From NCBI RefSeq assembly GCF_000767615.3, contig NZ_CP009553.3:992001-1056000 (forward strand): a stretch of 64,000 nt of DNA. Direction: 5' to 3'. The notes under the pieces are model-generated. The model worked only from the letters and a program-made list of their open reading frames with translations, ran no database searches and had not been told where the DNA came from. The position numbers and the translations under genes were made by a program. The stretch is from Pandoraea pnomenusa (GTDB lineage Bacteria > Pseudomonadota > Gammaproteobacteria > Burkholderiales > Burkholderiaceae). This document shows positions 30,684 to 39,389 of the stretch, one piece after another. How positions within the stretch are numbered: position 1 is the first letter of the stretch; each line of letters opens with the position of its first letter.

Positions 30684-31607
30684 ATGCTGCAGAGTCGCGG
30701 CGCACATCTCGACGACTTGCTGCTCTTCACCCTCGTGGTCGATGCCGGCGGATTCAGTGCCGCGGAGCGGCAGACCGGGATCGCCAAGTCGCGGTTGTCC
30801 CGCCGGGTGGCGACACTCGAGCGCGCGCTCGGCGTGCGGCTGCTGCACCGTTCGGGGCAAGCCTTCGGCCTCACGCCGGTGGGCGAGGCCGTGCTCGCGC
30901 ACGCGCGAGAGGCCGCCGTGCACGTCGACAAGATCGGCGCCCTCACGCGCAATGCCGTTGCGGAGCCATCGGGCGTGATCCACCTCCACACGTCCGTGCT
31001 GATCGCCGAGACCACGCTTCCCCCCATCCTGGCCGAGTTCGCGCGCGCGCACCCGGGCGTGCGGGTGCAGTTGACGCTTTCGAATCGCTTTGTCGATCTT
31101 GCCGAGGAGCGACTGGATCTGGTCATTCGCGCGGCCGTTGTGCCTCTCGCCTCGGAGGACGTGATCGCCATGCCGGTGGCGACATCGGCGTCGATGGTCG
31201 TAGCCCATCCGTCGTTGCTGAAAGCCGACGGTCCGCCCGCGCGCCTCGACGAGTTGTCCGCCTACCCCTGTCTCGCGCAGGGCACGCTGGCAAATCCGCG
31301 GCCATGGCAGTTCGTCGACGCAGATGACAAACCGATCGATATCGCCATCACGCCAGGCATTGCCGTGGATAACCTGCTGGTCATCCGCGAACTCGCGCTG
31401 CGCGGCGCCGGCATGGCACAGTTGCCGTCCTATCTTTGCCAGGACGCCATCGATGACGGCACGCTGGTGCCCGTGCTGCAAGCCGTGCGCTCGCGCCCGG
31501 CCACGCTTTACGCCATGTATCCCAGCCGGCGCGGCATCACGTCGGCCGTGCGTGTGTTCCTCGAACTCTTGCGCGCAAGGTGGGCGTCCGATCCGGCCAC
31601 CGCCTGA
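30684..31607 (+). CDS. LysR-family transcriptional regulator
   Basis: A 307-residue LysR-type regulator. The winged-helix domain covers roughly residues 8-66 (LLLFTLVVDAGGFSAAERQTG, then LSRRVATLERALGVRLLHRSG, quoted in parts); the effector-binding domain follows (VIHLHTSVLIAETTLPPILAEF). The ATG at 30684 gives the classic start 8 residues before the first helix; longer in-frame forms add a Ser/Pro-rich stretch unlike LysR proteins. The downstream VOC protein gene in the same direction, 211 bp away, is the only obvious neighbour. Confidence 0.88.
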   Translation: MLQSRGAHLDDLLLFTLVVDAGGFSAAERQTGIAKSRLSRRVATLERALGVRLLHRSGQAFGLTPVGEAVLAHAREAAVHVDKIGALTRNAVAEPSGVIHLHTSVLIAETTLPPILAEFARAHPGVRVQLTLSNRFVDLAEERLDLVIRAAVVPLASEDVIAMPVATSASMVVAHPSLLKADGPPARLDELSAYPCLAQGTLANPRPWQFVDADDKPIDIAITPGIAVDNLLVIRELALRGAGMAQLPSYLCQDAIDDGTLVPVLQAVRSRPATLYAMYPSRRGITSAVRVFLELLRARWASDPATA

Positions 31608-31818
31608 TCGCTGGTGTCCTCCCGTCCTCATGTCCGGTGGGGGGCGTTCCAGTTCCGCAACGCCTCGTTGCAACCTGTAGGCTTCCTGTCACGGGAGCGA
31701 GCCGGTAAGGTACGCCGGATCGACGGCCCCGGTCGTCAGTACAGTGCCGTGACAATCGCTGCACGGCTTACATTCACCCCCCAAGTCCACATATCGCTCG
31801 ATGACAGGAAGCCAGATC

Positions 31819-32232
31819 ATGACCAAGCAGATTTTCATCAACTTGCCCGTGACACACCTGCCGCGATCCCAGGCCTTCTACGAGGCCATCGGCGCGGTCA
31901 ACAACCCCGCGTTTACGGATGAAACCGCGGCATGCATGGTGATCTCCGAGACGATTTACGTCATGCTGCTGACCCACGACAAATGGCGCCAGTTCACGGG
32001 TAAGCGAATCGTCGATGCGCACGCGGAGGCCCAGGTATTGCTGTGTCTGTCAGCGGGTGGACGGGCGGAGGTGTCCGAACTCGTGCAGAAGGCGACCGAC
32101 GCCGGCGGCAAGGCGGACCCCACGCCTGTTCAGGATTTCGGCTTCATGTACGGACGCAGCTTCGAGGATCTGGACGGTCATATCTGGGAGGTGATGTGGA
32201 TGGACCCGGACGCCATTCCGCCTCACGGTTGA
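31819..32232 (+). CDS. VOC/glyoxalase superfamily protein
   Basis: A 137-residue single-domain vicinal-oxygen-chelate protein with paired beta-alpha-beta-beta-beta modules: IFINLPVTHLPRSQAFYEAIG, then FMYGRSFEDLDGHIWEVMWMD, where the Glu and His of the metal site are expected. Similar small proteins are annotated as lactoylglutathione-lyase-like but the substrate is unknown. I chose ATG 31819 because AGGAAG lies about 8 nt upstream; an ATG at 31801 adds six residues. Confidence 0.8.
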   Translation: MTKQIFINLPVTHLPRSQAFYEAIGAVNNPAFTDETAACMVISETIYVMLLTHDKWRQFTGKRIVDAHAEAQVLLCLSAGGRAEVSELVQKATDAGGKADPTPVQDFGFMYGRSFEDLDGHIWEVMWMDPDAIPPHG

Positions 32233-32249
32233 AGGCCCGACGACGTCGC

Positions 32250-32276
32250 GCGGCTCGCGAACACGATGCGAGCCGC
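32250..32276 (+). terminator. Hairpin after the VOC gene
   Basis: GCGGCTCGC (32250-32258) pairs perfectly with GCGAGCCGC (32268-32276) around a 9-nt loop, in the gap between convergent genes. The following U tract is poor (ACCGTTGTT), so termination strength is uncertain. Confidence 0.5.
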
Positions 32277-32469
32277 ACCGTTGTTATGAGCCGTCAGTCA
32301 CTCCGGCTGGCGACGTCTCGTGACGTAACGGTCATTGGCGCCACCCCCGGCGACGACACATGCCAGCCCCAGTCGCGCCGATGGGGATAGCGATTTTGTC
32401 TTGCCATGTCGTTGCGTCGTCGTTTGGATCAACCGCAGCGTCCGCCGGCACGATGACGCCTTGCCACGC

Positions 32470-33375
32470 CTAGCCCGGCCCATCGCTGGCCGCCGCGAGA
32501 AGCGGCACGATCAGATCGCTGATCGGCGTCGGAATTCCATGAGCGCGACCGTATCGTTGCACGACGCCATTGCGGCAATCCCACTCGAGCGGGCGATTCC
32601 CCTGCCGGTCGGCAAGGATCGACGTCCCGAGATCGGGCGGCGCCCGGTGGAACCCATCGACGATCGCACGCGGCACGTCATCGTCCAGCTTCGCACCCTC
32701 GGCGCGGGCGACTTCGAGACACTCCCGCAGGTAAGCGAGCGACAATGCGGTGATGTCGCTTCGCGAGAACATGCCCGCGCGACGCCCCGTCAGCACCATG
32801 AGGCCCGCCACCGCGTTCTGCAAGAGCTTTCGCCACGCGAGCGTCACGAAATTTTCCGCCACCTCCACCGAGCATCGCGTGCCGCCCAATGCCGAGACCA
32901 CGCTTCGGCTTTCCGGCACATCGGGCAGCGTGATCCGGGGACTTGCGCGCAACCACACCGACGCGTCGGATTCGCGCTGCGCGGGAAACCAGACGACCGA
33001 AGGCAGGACAGTCGCGCCTGACGCATACGGTGCGAAGGCGGTCTTCTGCTCGACGCCGTTCTGCAACACGCAGACAACCGATTCCGCATGGCAAAGCGCG
33101 GAGATCCAGGGCGCCGCGCTTGTCACCTGCGTCGCCTTCACCGCGATGAACACGAGATCGAACTTGTCTTTCACCGCCCGGGGATCGGTCACGACCGGTC
33201 CGGGCACGACGATCTCGCCGTCATCATGGCGCAGCACCAACCGCTCGTGCGCCGAGCGGCCGCAGATCATCGGCGTGCGTCCCGCCTCATGAAGGGATGC
33301 CGCCACTGTCGTTCCGATGGCGCCCGGACCGACGAGGGCGACAGAGGGGAGGTCTCGCGTTGTCATAGGGTTCAT
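32470..33375 (-). CDS. 2-dehydropantoate 2-reductase family (PanE/ApbA) oxidoreductase
   Basis: This 301-residue protein has the N-terminal NADP-binding fold of ketopantoate reductases (ALVGPGAIGTTVAASLHEAGRT), the VLQNGVEQ active-site segment and the C-terminal helical domain (FVTLAWRKLLQNAVAGLMVL with the conserved Lys). True PanE supplies pantoate for CoA synthesis, but many paralogues act on other 2-keto acids, and this one is in an accessory region. Its start overlaps the stop of the upstream MFS gene by 4 bp, so a transported compound or product is a plausible link. Confidence 0.82.
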   Translation of the reverse strand: MNPMTTRDLPSVALVGPGAIGTTVAASLHEAGRTPMICGRSAHERLVLRHDDGEIVVPGPVVTDPRAVKDKFDLVFIAVKATQVTSAAPWISALCHAESVVCVLQNGVEQKTAFAPYASGATVLPSVVWFPAQRESDASVWLRASPRITLPDVPESRSVVSALGGTRCSVEVAENFVTLAWRKLLQNAVAGLMVLTGRRAGMFSRSDITALSLAYLRECLEVARAEGAKLDDDVPRAIVDGFHRAPPDLGTSILADRQGNRPLEWDCRNGVVQRYGRAHGIPTPISDLIVPLLAAASDGPG

Positions 33376-34598
33376 CCGGTTCGATCATCTGCAAGGTGAG
33401 GGCGCAGGGCCAGGGCAAGAGGAACGATCGCCAGGGCGGTGAGCGCGGTCGCGTAGGTGGCCGCCTGCACGCCGATGCCGTCGCCCAGAAAGCCGTAAAG
33501 GACCGGCGATATCGCGCCGGACGCAATCGTGCCCGTGTAGAAAATCGCGAATGCGCGCTCGGCGCCTTCGGGCGCCGTCAACTCCGGAACGGTGCCGTAC
33601 AACACCGACGATGTGCCATTGAGCATCATGCCCAGCATCGGCAGCAGCACCATGGCGAGGGGCAGCGGCAGGTAGATCAGCGCGACGATACTCACAGCGG
33701 TGCCGCCCTCGGTGAACAACACCGTGCGCACCACCCCCATGCGCGCGCCCAGCCAGCCGCAGACGAACTTGCCCGCCGCGCCGCCAACGAAGACCAGCGC
33801 GAGCGCCGTTCCAAGAAGTTTAGGCGAGATGCCCTTGGCCTCCAGCAGGAAAGGCAGGAAGGTAAGCAGCCCCATGCGGACCGCCGTGTCCAGCACGCCG
33901 ATGGAAAACAGGGTGGAAAATCCGCGCTTTCCGGTACCTCCGCGATCACCGCGTTGCCCGGGCGGCGCTTCCGCTTCCGCTTCCGCCGCCGTGCCGGCGC
34001 TGCGGGGGACGGCGGGAAACATGAGTACGATGACGGCCGCAACAATGGCGCCCATGGCGGCGACGATCCATAGCGCGTGTCGCCACGACATTACTGTCAC
34101 GAGCACCGAAATGGCCGCCGGAAGGATCGACTTTCCGAGGTCGCCGGAGAAATTGTAAAGACTGAGCGGACCTCTTGCATCGCGTCCGAAGGTGCGCGAG
34201 ACGGCGCCCGATGCGATGGGGTGCTGCGTGCTCGATCCGCTGCCCGAGATCGCCAGCGCCACGCACAAACCGATCAGGCCGCCGGACATGCCTGCGATGG
34301 CGTAGCCGAGCGCGGCCAGGAGCGTACCGCTGGCAAGCGTGACGCGACTGCCCAGTCGCTGTGCCAGCCATCCGGCGGGCAACTGCAATGCCGCCATTGC
34401 ACCTGCGTAGATGCCGCGCAGGATCGCCAGAGCCGCAAAGTCGAGTCCGAATTCGGACTGCCACACCGGCAGCAGCGCATAGATCATGTCGGTGTAGCCG
34501 TCGTGCATGGCGTGCGCAACGCAGGACAGCCACAGCACGCGTGGTCGTGATGGCATGGCCTCCTGAGCAAGCGGAGGGGAAAAAACCGGCAGGCGCAT
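33372..34598 (-). CDS. MFS transporter, fosmidomycin-resistance (Fsr)-like
   Basis: A 408-residue major-facilitator protein with about 12 hydrophobic segments split by a Glu/Ala/Pro/Gly-rich central loop (around residues 200-225). The start region (VLWLSCVAHAMHDGYTDMIYALLPVWQSEFGL) closely follows the pattern of Fsr/MFS_1 drug-efflux proteins. The GSGSSTQHPIASGAVSRTFG segment is the usual motif-containing loop. Actual substrate is unknown. A Met at residue 15 may be the true start. It lies divergent from a LysR gene whose palindromic promoter element may control both. Confidence 0.8.
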   Translation of the reverse strand: MRLPVFSPPLAQEAMPSRPRVLWLSCVAHAMHDGYTDMIYALLPVWQSEFGLDFAALAILRGIYAGAMAALQLPAGWLAQRLGSRVTLASGTLLAALGYAIAGMSGGLIGLCVALAISGSGSSTQHPIASGAVSRTFGRDARGPLSLYNFSGDLGKSILPAAISVLVTVMSWRHALWIVAAMGAIVAAVIVLMFPAVPRSAGTAAEAEAEAPPGQRGDRGGTGKRGFSTLFSIGVLDTAVRMGLLTFLPFLLEAKGISPKLLGTALALVFVGGAAGKFVCGWLGARMGVVRTVLFTEGGTAVSIVALIYLPLPLAMVLLPMLGMMLNGTSSVLYGTVPELTAPEGAERAFAIFYTGTIASGAISPVLYGFLGDGIGVQAATYATALTALAIVPLALALRPHLADDRTG

Positions 34599-34699
34599 CG
34601 TTATTCTCTCCGGGCGAGCGGGGGCGGATTGTCATCGAAAGCCGCTCGCGCTGTCACTTTCTGGCTCGATGTGGAAAATTCTATGGCCGGGATGCCCGA

Positions 34700-34715
34700 T
34701 AGTTCAATTGAGCTA
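34700..34715. promoter_or_regulatory. Candidate LysR operator between MFS and LysR genes
   Basis: The 16-bp near-perfect dyad TAGTTCAATTGAGCTA (one mismatched pair) overlaps a TAAAAT box (34714-34719) 28 bp before the LysR start. Length and T...A ends fit the LysR-type T-N11-A arrangement. Confidence 0.55.
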
Positions 34716-34747
34716 AAATCGCGTCAATAGAGAGAAAAAGTCACGTC

Positions 34748-35713
34748 ATGAATGCGAACCCAGGCGCTTCGAAGTCCCGCACCGAGTTGCCCCCGCTCAA
34801 CGCATTGCGTGCCTTCGATGCGGTTGCGAGGCATGGCAGTTTCGCGGGCGCGGCAGCGGAACTGCACGTGACGCACTGGGCCATCGGAAAGCAGATCCGG
34901 TTGTTGGAGGACTGGTTCGGCCTGCCGCTGTTCGACCGTCGGCCGCGGGGTGTCGTGTTGACCGACGAGGGCGCCGCGCTGCTGAGCGACGTGAGCAGTG
35001 CGTTCGAGTCCCTCGGTACCGCGGTGGTGCGGTTGCGTCACAACACGGCCAGGCAGCGGATATCCGGGGTCGTGCGGGTGAACGTGCCGATGAGTTTTGC
35101 GTTCTGCTGGTTGCTGCCGCGATTGGCCGATTTCCACTCGCGATACCCGGACATCGACGTCAGGGTGTCGACCACATCGCGCAGGCTGCGCTACGTCGCC
35201 GACGCGTTCGATATCGGGGTTCGTTCCGGTCCGGAGCAGGGTGCGGGGGTCGTATCGCGGCCGTTGATGCCCGACGTGCGCATCCCGGCCTGCAGTCCCG
35301 CGTTGCTGCGCCGGCATCCGATTCAGCACGTGGCCGACCTGCGTCAACATACACTGCTCCACTCCGCGACGACACGCGCCGCCTGGTCTCACTGGTTGAA
35401 GGAGGCGGGCGCTCCCGATCTGCGAGCGGCGCGTCACGTCGAGTTCGATCACGTGAATCTTCAGTTGGGCGCAGCCATCGAGGGACTGGGCGTGGCGCTG
35501 GCGTCGCTGCCGCTGATCGCGCGCGATCTCGCCGAAGGGCGCCTCGTGTGTCCCATCGCGTCGCCCGCATGGCGTGCCGACGACTACATGCTGGTGACGA
35601 ACGCCGACCGCGCCGACGATGCCGCCGTGTCCGCTTTCGAGCAGTGGATGAAGGACATGGCGATCCATGAGGCCGGACCGGCTCGTCAATTGCAGAACAT
35701 CGCAAGGCCCTGA
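34748..35713 (+). CDS. LysR-family regulator, GcvA-like
   Basis: A 321-residue LysR regulator of the GcvA/AmpR-like branch: PPLNALRAFDAVARHGSFAGAAAELHVT is the typical first helix set, then GKQIRLLEDWFGLPLFDRRPRG. The effector domain runs from about residue 105 (GVVRVNVPMSFAFCWLLPRL). It is divergent from the MFS-PanE pair with 149 bp between starts, which makes it their likely regulator, and it carries a candidate self-operator. Downstream it converges on a metallo-beta-lactamase-fold gene. Confidence 0.88.
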   Translation: MNANPGASKSRTELPPLNALRAFDAVARHGSFAGAAAELHVTHWAIGKQIRLLEDWFGLPLFDRRPRGVVLTDEGAALLSDVSSAFESLGTAVVRLRHNTARQRISGVVRVNVPMSFAFCWLLPRLADFHSRYPDIDVRVSTTSRRLRYVADAFDIGVRSGPEQGAGVVSRPLMPDVRIPACSPALLRRHPIQHVADLRQHTLLHSATTRAAWSHWLKEAGAPDLRAARHVEFDHVNLQLGAAIEGLGVALASLPLIARDLAEGRLVCPIASPAWRADDYMLVTNADRADDAAVSAFEQWMKDMAIHEAGPARQLQNIARP

Positions 35714-35761
35714 CGCGGCAGGTCTTACGGCTTTCACGAGAACGTCGCCCCGAGGGCGCGA

Positions 35762-36619
35762 CTATGCTTCGTACTGCAAATCGAATCCCCCATTGACCCG
35801 ACCAATCCGCGCGAACCCGAGTTCGCCGAGATGCATCCCGGCGATGCGCAGGCGTTCGGCGCTCACACGATCCAACAGGCGTGAACGAGTGACGGCGGCC
35901 AGCGATGCGTCCTGATCGAAGGCGATGGAAACCTCGGGGCGCTGAATCTGGATGTGCGGGAAGTGCACCACGTCGCCCCAGACCAGCAGGCCCTCGTCGC
36001 CCGATTCGACCACATAGCCCGTGTGCCCTTCGGTATGTCCCGGCAATGGCATCGCGTGAATACCGGGCGCCACCTCGCCGTCGTCGAAGAGGCAAAGCCG
36101 GTCGCGATATACGTCGAACGCCGTGCGTGCGATCAGAAAATTCCCGCGTGCGCGCTCGTTGGCCCGGTTGAGATTCGCGTCGTCCTGCCAGAATGCGATT
36201 TCCTTGCGATGCACCACGAGCGACGCGTTCCCGAAGGCCGCGTGCCCTTCGCTGTCCACCAGTCCGCCGACATGGTCCGGATGGGCGTGGGTGAGCAGTA
36301 CCGTATCGATGCTGTCCGGCTGGACGCCGGCGCGCCTGAGATTCGCCACCAGGCGCCCACCCCATTGCCGGATGCCGCCGGCGCCGGCATCGATGAGCAG
36401 CGTGCGGCCCGCGCCGCGCACGACGTAGCTATTGATGTGGATCGCGCCGGGTTCCGTCTGTCCCGCGGCGCGCTGCATTCTGGACGCGTCTTGCGCGTCG
36501 ATGTTCGAAAGAAGATCGAGACTTGCGGTGAGATAGCCGTCGCTGATGGCAGTGATCGTGAAGTCCCCGACGTGTTGTGTGGGGAAAATGGCGCTATTCG
36601 ACATATCGGATCCGTTCAT
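35762..36619 (-). CDS. Metallo-beta-lactamase fold hydrolase
   Basis: This 285-residue protein has the MBL metal motif LLTHAHPDHVGGL (HxHxDH), later metal ligands in LPGHTEGHTGYVV and WGDVVHFPHIQIQ, and a C-terminal GMHLGELG. It resembles cytosolic MBL-fold hydrolases (lactonase/glyoxalase II-like), with no signal peptide. The start at 36619 is supported by a 4-bp ATGA overlap with the upstream gene; ATG 36604 is an alternative. Its substrate is likely to relate to the partner gene. Confidence 0.82.
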   Translation of the reverse strand: MNGSDMSNSAIFPTQHVGDFTITAISDGYLTASLDLLSNIDAQDASRMQRAAGQTEPGAIHINSYVVRGAGRTLLIDAGAGGIRQWGGRLVANLRRAGVQPDSIDTVLLTHAHPDHVGGLVDSEGHAAFGNASLVVHRKEIAFWQDDANLNRANERARGNFLIARTAFDVYRDRLCLFDDGEVAPGIHAMPLPGHTEGHTGYVVESGDEGLLVWGDVVHFPHIQIQRPEVSIAFDQDASLAAVTRSRLLDRVSAERLRIAGMHLGELGFARIGRVNGGFDLQYEA

Positions 36620-37167
36620 CGTTGGCGACGCGCGAGCGCGTCGGCGTGTGTGAGCTGCTTCGTCATCGGTGCATAAAGACAGACGCCATTCGCGATCCGA
36701 CCGGCGCGCTGCAGTGCTTGCGCCATTGTCCGCGGCAGTACGGCGAGCCAACGTAGCGCCGGAGATTTCTCGAGTGCCACGGCGCGCATGGCCAATGGTT
36801 CCAATCCCACGGCATGCAGGTGCTCGGGGCCGCGCGCGTCGAGCGCGAGGCATTCGTCGACTTGCACGGCCGGCGCCGGCCCGATGCCGCCGTACAGATT
36901 GCGGTGCCAATCGGTGATGTGCGGCTGCCACTTCGCGAAATTGCCGCCGCCTTTGCGTCGATACTCCTCGCCGTGCAGCACGTCGATTCCGTGCACGGTG
37001 TGAAGCGCGAGATAAGTCGGGCATCCGTCACTGATCGCCTTGAAGCGCTGCGATGTGTGAAATCCCGACACGCCAATGAGCGCCGGCAGTTTCTCGAGAC
37101 TGTAGAAGTCGTTCCATTCGGCTTCGCAAGTGGGGTCGGCGAAGCTGCATTCGACGGTGTAGATCAT
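36616..37167 (-). CDS. EthD-like/hypothetical protein coupled to the MBL gene
   Basis: I do not recognise this 183-residue protein with certainty. The first ~105 residues (VECSFADPTCEAEWNDFYSLEK, PALIGVSGFHTSQRFKAI, YLALHTVHGIDVLHG) look like a ferredoxin-like dimeric alpha-beta barrel of the EthD/DUF4286 kind. The rest is helical (LEPLAMRAVALEKSPALRWLAVLPRT). It is the first gene of a two-gene minus-strand unit and is divergent from a LysR gene, with a candidate LysR dyad between the two. Confidence 0.6.
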   Translation of the reverse strand: MIYTVECSFADPTCEAEWNDFYSLEKLPALIGVSGFHTSQRFKAISDGCPTYLALHTVHGIDVLHGEEYRRKGGGNFAKWQPHITDWHRNLYGGIGPAPAVQVDECLALDARGPEHLHAVGLEPLAMRAVALEKSPALRWLAVLPRTMAQALQRAGRIANGVCLYAPMTKQLTHADALARRQR

Positions 37168-37196
37168 TGACGGGTTGGCGCGGATAACGCGTGTTC

Positions 37197-37212
37197 ATTG
37201 CGGTAACGTAAT
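37197..37212. promoter_or_regulatory. Candidate LysR operator in the divergent 37.2-kb gap
   Basis: ATTGCGGTAACGTAAT is a quasi-palindrome (ATT.CG.TA.CG.AAT on both strands) lying 30 bp upstream of the EthD-like start and about 100 bp upstream of the LysR start. Ends of ATT/AAT at this spacing fit LysR-type boxes. Confidence 0.5.
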
Positions 37213-37311
37213 GCTAGGCTCCAGATTTCCGTCAATAAATCGAATAATGCTCAGGCTTCAGTGACATTTGCTCAAGCTGAAGGCGACCCACCCTGTACCC
37301 GCGAGACATTC

Positions 37312-38205
37312 ATGAGCCGAAAGATTCCGAGCAATTCCGCGCTTCAGGCCTTCGAGGCGGCGGCCCGGCATGGCAGCTTCGCGCGCGCTGCCGAAGAGTT
37401 GTCGCGTACGGAGGGCGCGGTCAGCCGCCAGATCGGGCGGCTGGAGGCGTTCCTGGGCGTCACGTTGTTCGAGCGCATCGGCAACCGCGTGCGGCTCGCG
37501 CCCAATGGCGCTCGCTACGCCGGGCAGGTGCGCGAGATTCTCGACCGGCTCGAGCGCGACAGTCTTTACCTGATGGGGCAGCCCAGCGAGGGTGCCAGCC
37601 TCGACGTGGCGGCAAGCCCGACGTTCGCGATCCGCTGGCTGATTCCCCGGTTGAAGCACTTTCACGACAAGCATCCGAACATCACGGTGCACATCGCCGA
37701 ACGCATCGAGCCGTTTCTTCTGGCGGGAAGCGGCTTCGACGCGGCGATCCATTTCGAGCACCCGGCATGGGCGGGCATGCATGTGCATGCGTTGATGGAA
37801 GAAGTGCTGGTGCCGGTGTGCAGTCCGGCGCTGCTCGCCGGCGCCGGCAAGCACGTCTCGCTCAACGCACTGCCTCGCCTGCACCGACGTCAGAATCCGG
37901 ATGCCTGGCAACGCTACGCGCAGGAGTTCGGCATCGCCCTGTCCAACCCGGCGGTGGGCGCGCGGTTCGATCTTCACTCCATGCTGATCGAAGCCGCCAT
38001 TGCCGGTCTTGGCGTGGCGCTGGTGCCACGTCTGTACATTGCCGCGGAAGTGGAGCAAGGCCGCCTGGTCACGCCGTGGCCGGACAGCCGCGCGGTCACC
38101 AAGCGCTTCTGTCTGGTGCTGCCCGACCCCATCGAGTTGAGCGCGTCACCGATGCAGGCGTTCGCCAGATGGTTGCTCGACGAGGCCAGTCATCTGACGC
38201 CCTGA
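37312..38205 (+). CDS. LysR-family regulator
   Basis: A 297-residue LysR regulator: SNSALQAFEAAARHGSFARAAEELSRTEGAVSRQIGRLEAFLG forms the DNA-binding domain (quoted as a block in parts), and the effector domain starts near residue 92 (LDVAASPTFAIRWLIPRL). It is of the GcvA-like branch. The gene is divergent from the EthD-like/MBL pair, which it probably controls. ATG 37312 begins MSRKIPSNSALQAF. Confidence 0.87.
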   Translation: MSRKIPSNSALQAFEAAARHGSFARAAEELSRTEGAVSRQIGRLEAFLGVTLFERIGNRVRLAPNGARYAGQVREILDRLERDSLYLMGQPSEGASLDVAASPTFAIRWLIPRLKHFHDKHPNITVHIAERIEPFLLAGSGFDAAIHFEHPAWAGMHVHALMEEVLVPVCSPALLAGAGKHVSLNALPRLHRRQNPDAWQRYAQEFGIALSNPAVGARFDLHSMLIEAAIAGLGVALVPRLYIAAEVEQGRLVTPWPDSRAVTKRFCLVLPDPIELSASPMQAFARWLLDEASHLTP

Positions 38206-38407
38206 TCGCGACCCTCGGCGCGTGTCGCAGCGGACATCGAAGATGACGGCCTAATCGGCCCGAATCGCGTGGCGATGCCGTCGCTGGGCGAAATGAAGAC
38301 GTCGATGGCCGGCATCGACATGGCCGGAGCGGCCGAGATGGATGCAGGGTACCACCGCGCGATTCGCAGCGATCCGTACGGACTCGCCGCGTTCGCGCCA
38401 CGCGGGC

Positions 38408-39160
38408 TCAACTCGGTGAGGCTGCGGATTCCTGAGCGCGACGCAGACGCTCGCGGCTGTTTGTGAGGTGCGTGCGCATTGCCGCGCGCGCCGCTTCCGG
38501 GTCGCGTCGCGCAATGGCGTTGTAGATGTCTTCGTGCTCGCGGTTCACGCGATTCAGGTACGACACCTGGTCGTCGTCGGCCAGCGCGGCGGAATTCACC
38601 CGCGTGCGCGGAATGATCGTGTTGCCGAGTTGCTCCAGAATGTCGTGGAAGTAGCGGTTGCCGGTGGCGTTGGCAACTTGCAGGTGAAATGCCACGTCGG
38701 CGGTCACGGCATTGCCCGTGCGCTGGCGCACATGCATTTCGAAGTCGTCGAGCGCCTGGCGCATCAGCTTGAGTTGCGTGTCCGTGCGACGGTTGGCGGC
38801 CAGCCCGGCGGCCTCCGTCTCGAGCGAGATGCGCAGCTCCAGGATCGCCATCACGTCGAGCATGGTGAGAATGCTGTTGGTATCGACCTGAAGCGCGTTC
38901 TCGCGCGGCGCCTCGAGCACGAAGGTGCCGATGCCGTGACGCGTCTCGACCAGCTGCGCTGCCTGCAGTCGCGAGATGGCCTCGCGTACCACGGTGCGGC
39001 TCACGCCCAGACTTTCCATGATGGCCGACTCGGTCGGCAGCTTGTCGCCCGGGCGGAACGTGCCGCTGCGAATCTGCTCGGACAAGGCGCTCACGACCTC
39101 TTCGGTGAGGCTGCGGGACTTGCGGCGAGGGCGAGCGGGCAACGAGCTGGACATGGACAT
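38408..39160 (-). CDS. GntR-family regulator, FadR (FCD) type
   Basis: The 250-residue protein has an N-terminal winged helix (SLTEEVVSALSEQIRSGTFRPGDKLPTES, then LGVSRTVVREAISRLQAAQLV) and an all-helical FCD ligand domain (ELRISLETEAAGLAA, DVAFHLQVANATGN, REHEDIYNAIARRDPEAARAAM) with the usual metal-binding Asp/His pattern. FCD regulators commonly sense hexuronates, aldarates or their products. It is encoded beside a porin and sugar-acid enzymes, so control of that set is the simple inference. A dyad at 39218-39233 in its own promoter may be self-regulatory. Confidence 0.9.
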   Translation of the reverse strand: MSMSSSLPARPRRKSRSLTEEVVSALSEQIRSGTFRPGDKLPTESAIMESLGVSRTVVREAISRLQAAQLVETRHGIGTFVLEAPRENALQVDTNSILTMLDVMAILELRISLETEAAGLAANRRTDTQLKLMRQALDDFEMHVRQRTGNAVTADVAFHLQVANATGNRYFHDILEQLGNTIIPRTRVNSAALADDDQVSYLNRVNREHEDIYNAIARRDPEAARAAMRTHLTNSRERLRRAQESAASPS

Positions 39161-39217
39161 GGCGTCGGTTCGAATGTGGAGAGCGTAAAAAAACGCTCCC
39201 AGTTTACCTCATCGACC

Positions 39218-39233
39218 GTCGCATACATACGAC
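39218..39233. promoter_or_regulatory. Partial dyad upstream of the GntR gene
   Basis: GTCGCATACATACGAC has GTCG/CGAC ends and shares the TCGTATG core (on the minus strand) with the dyads at 41978 and 51460. It lies about 60 bp upstream of the GntR start. Confidence 0.4.
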
Positions 39234-39332
39234 AACCGATAAGAATCGACCGCCAACGCCACGGCCCAGTCCACATCAGGCGTCGGCGGTCGAAAATGCT
39301 GCCTCGTGCGACTTCTCGCGACCCTTCGGATC

Positions 39333-39367
39333 GATCCGGGCGGCACGCGCACGGCGCCGCCCGGATC
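39333..39367 (-). terminator. Long hairpin after the porin gene
   Basis: GATCCGGGCGGC (39333-39344) and GCCGCCCGGATC (39356-39367) are exact complements around an 11-nt loop, 23 bp past the porin stop. There is no U tract on the minus strand, so it may protect mRNA or terminate with help. Confidence 0.55.
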
Positions 39368-39389
39368 GTATTGCGAACACCCTGGCGCG

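Noticed and set aside
38269..38466. Small plus-strand frame between LysR and GntR genes
   Set aside because: It overlaps the GntR 3' end, lacks a ribosome site and shows no family pattern; a gene fragment cannot be excluded.
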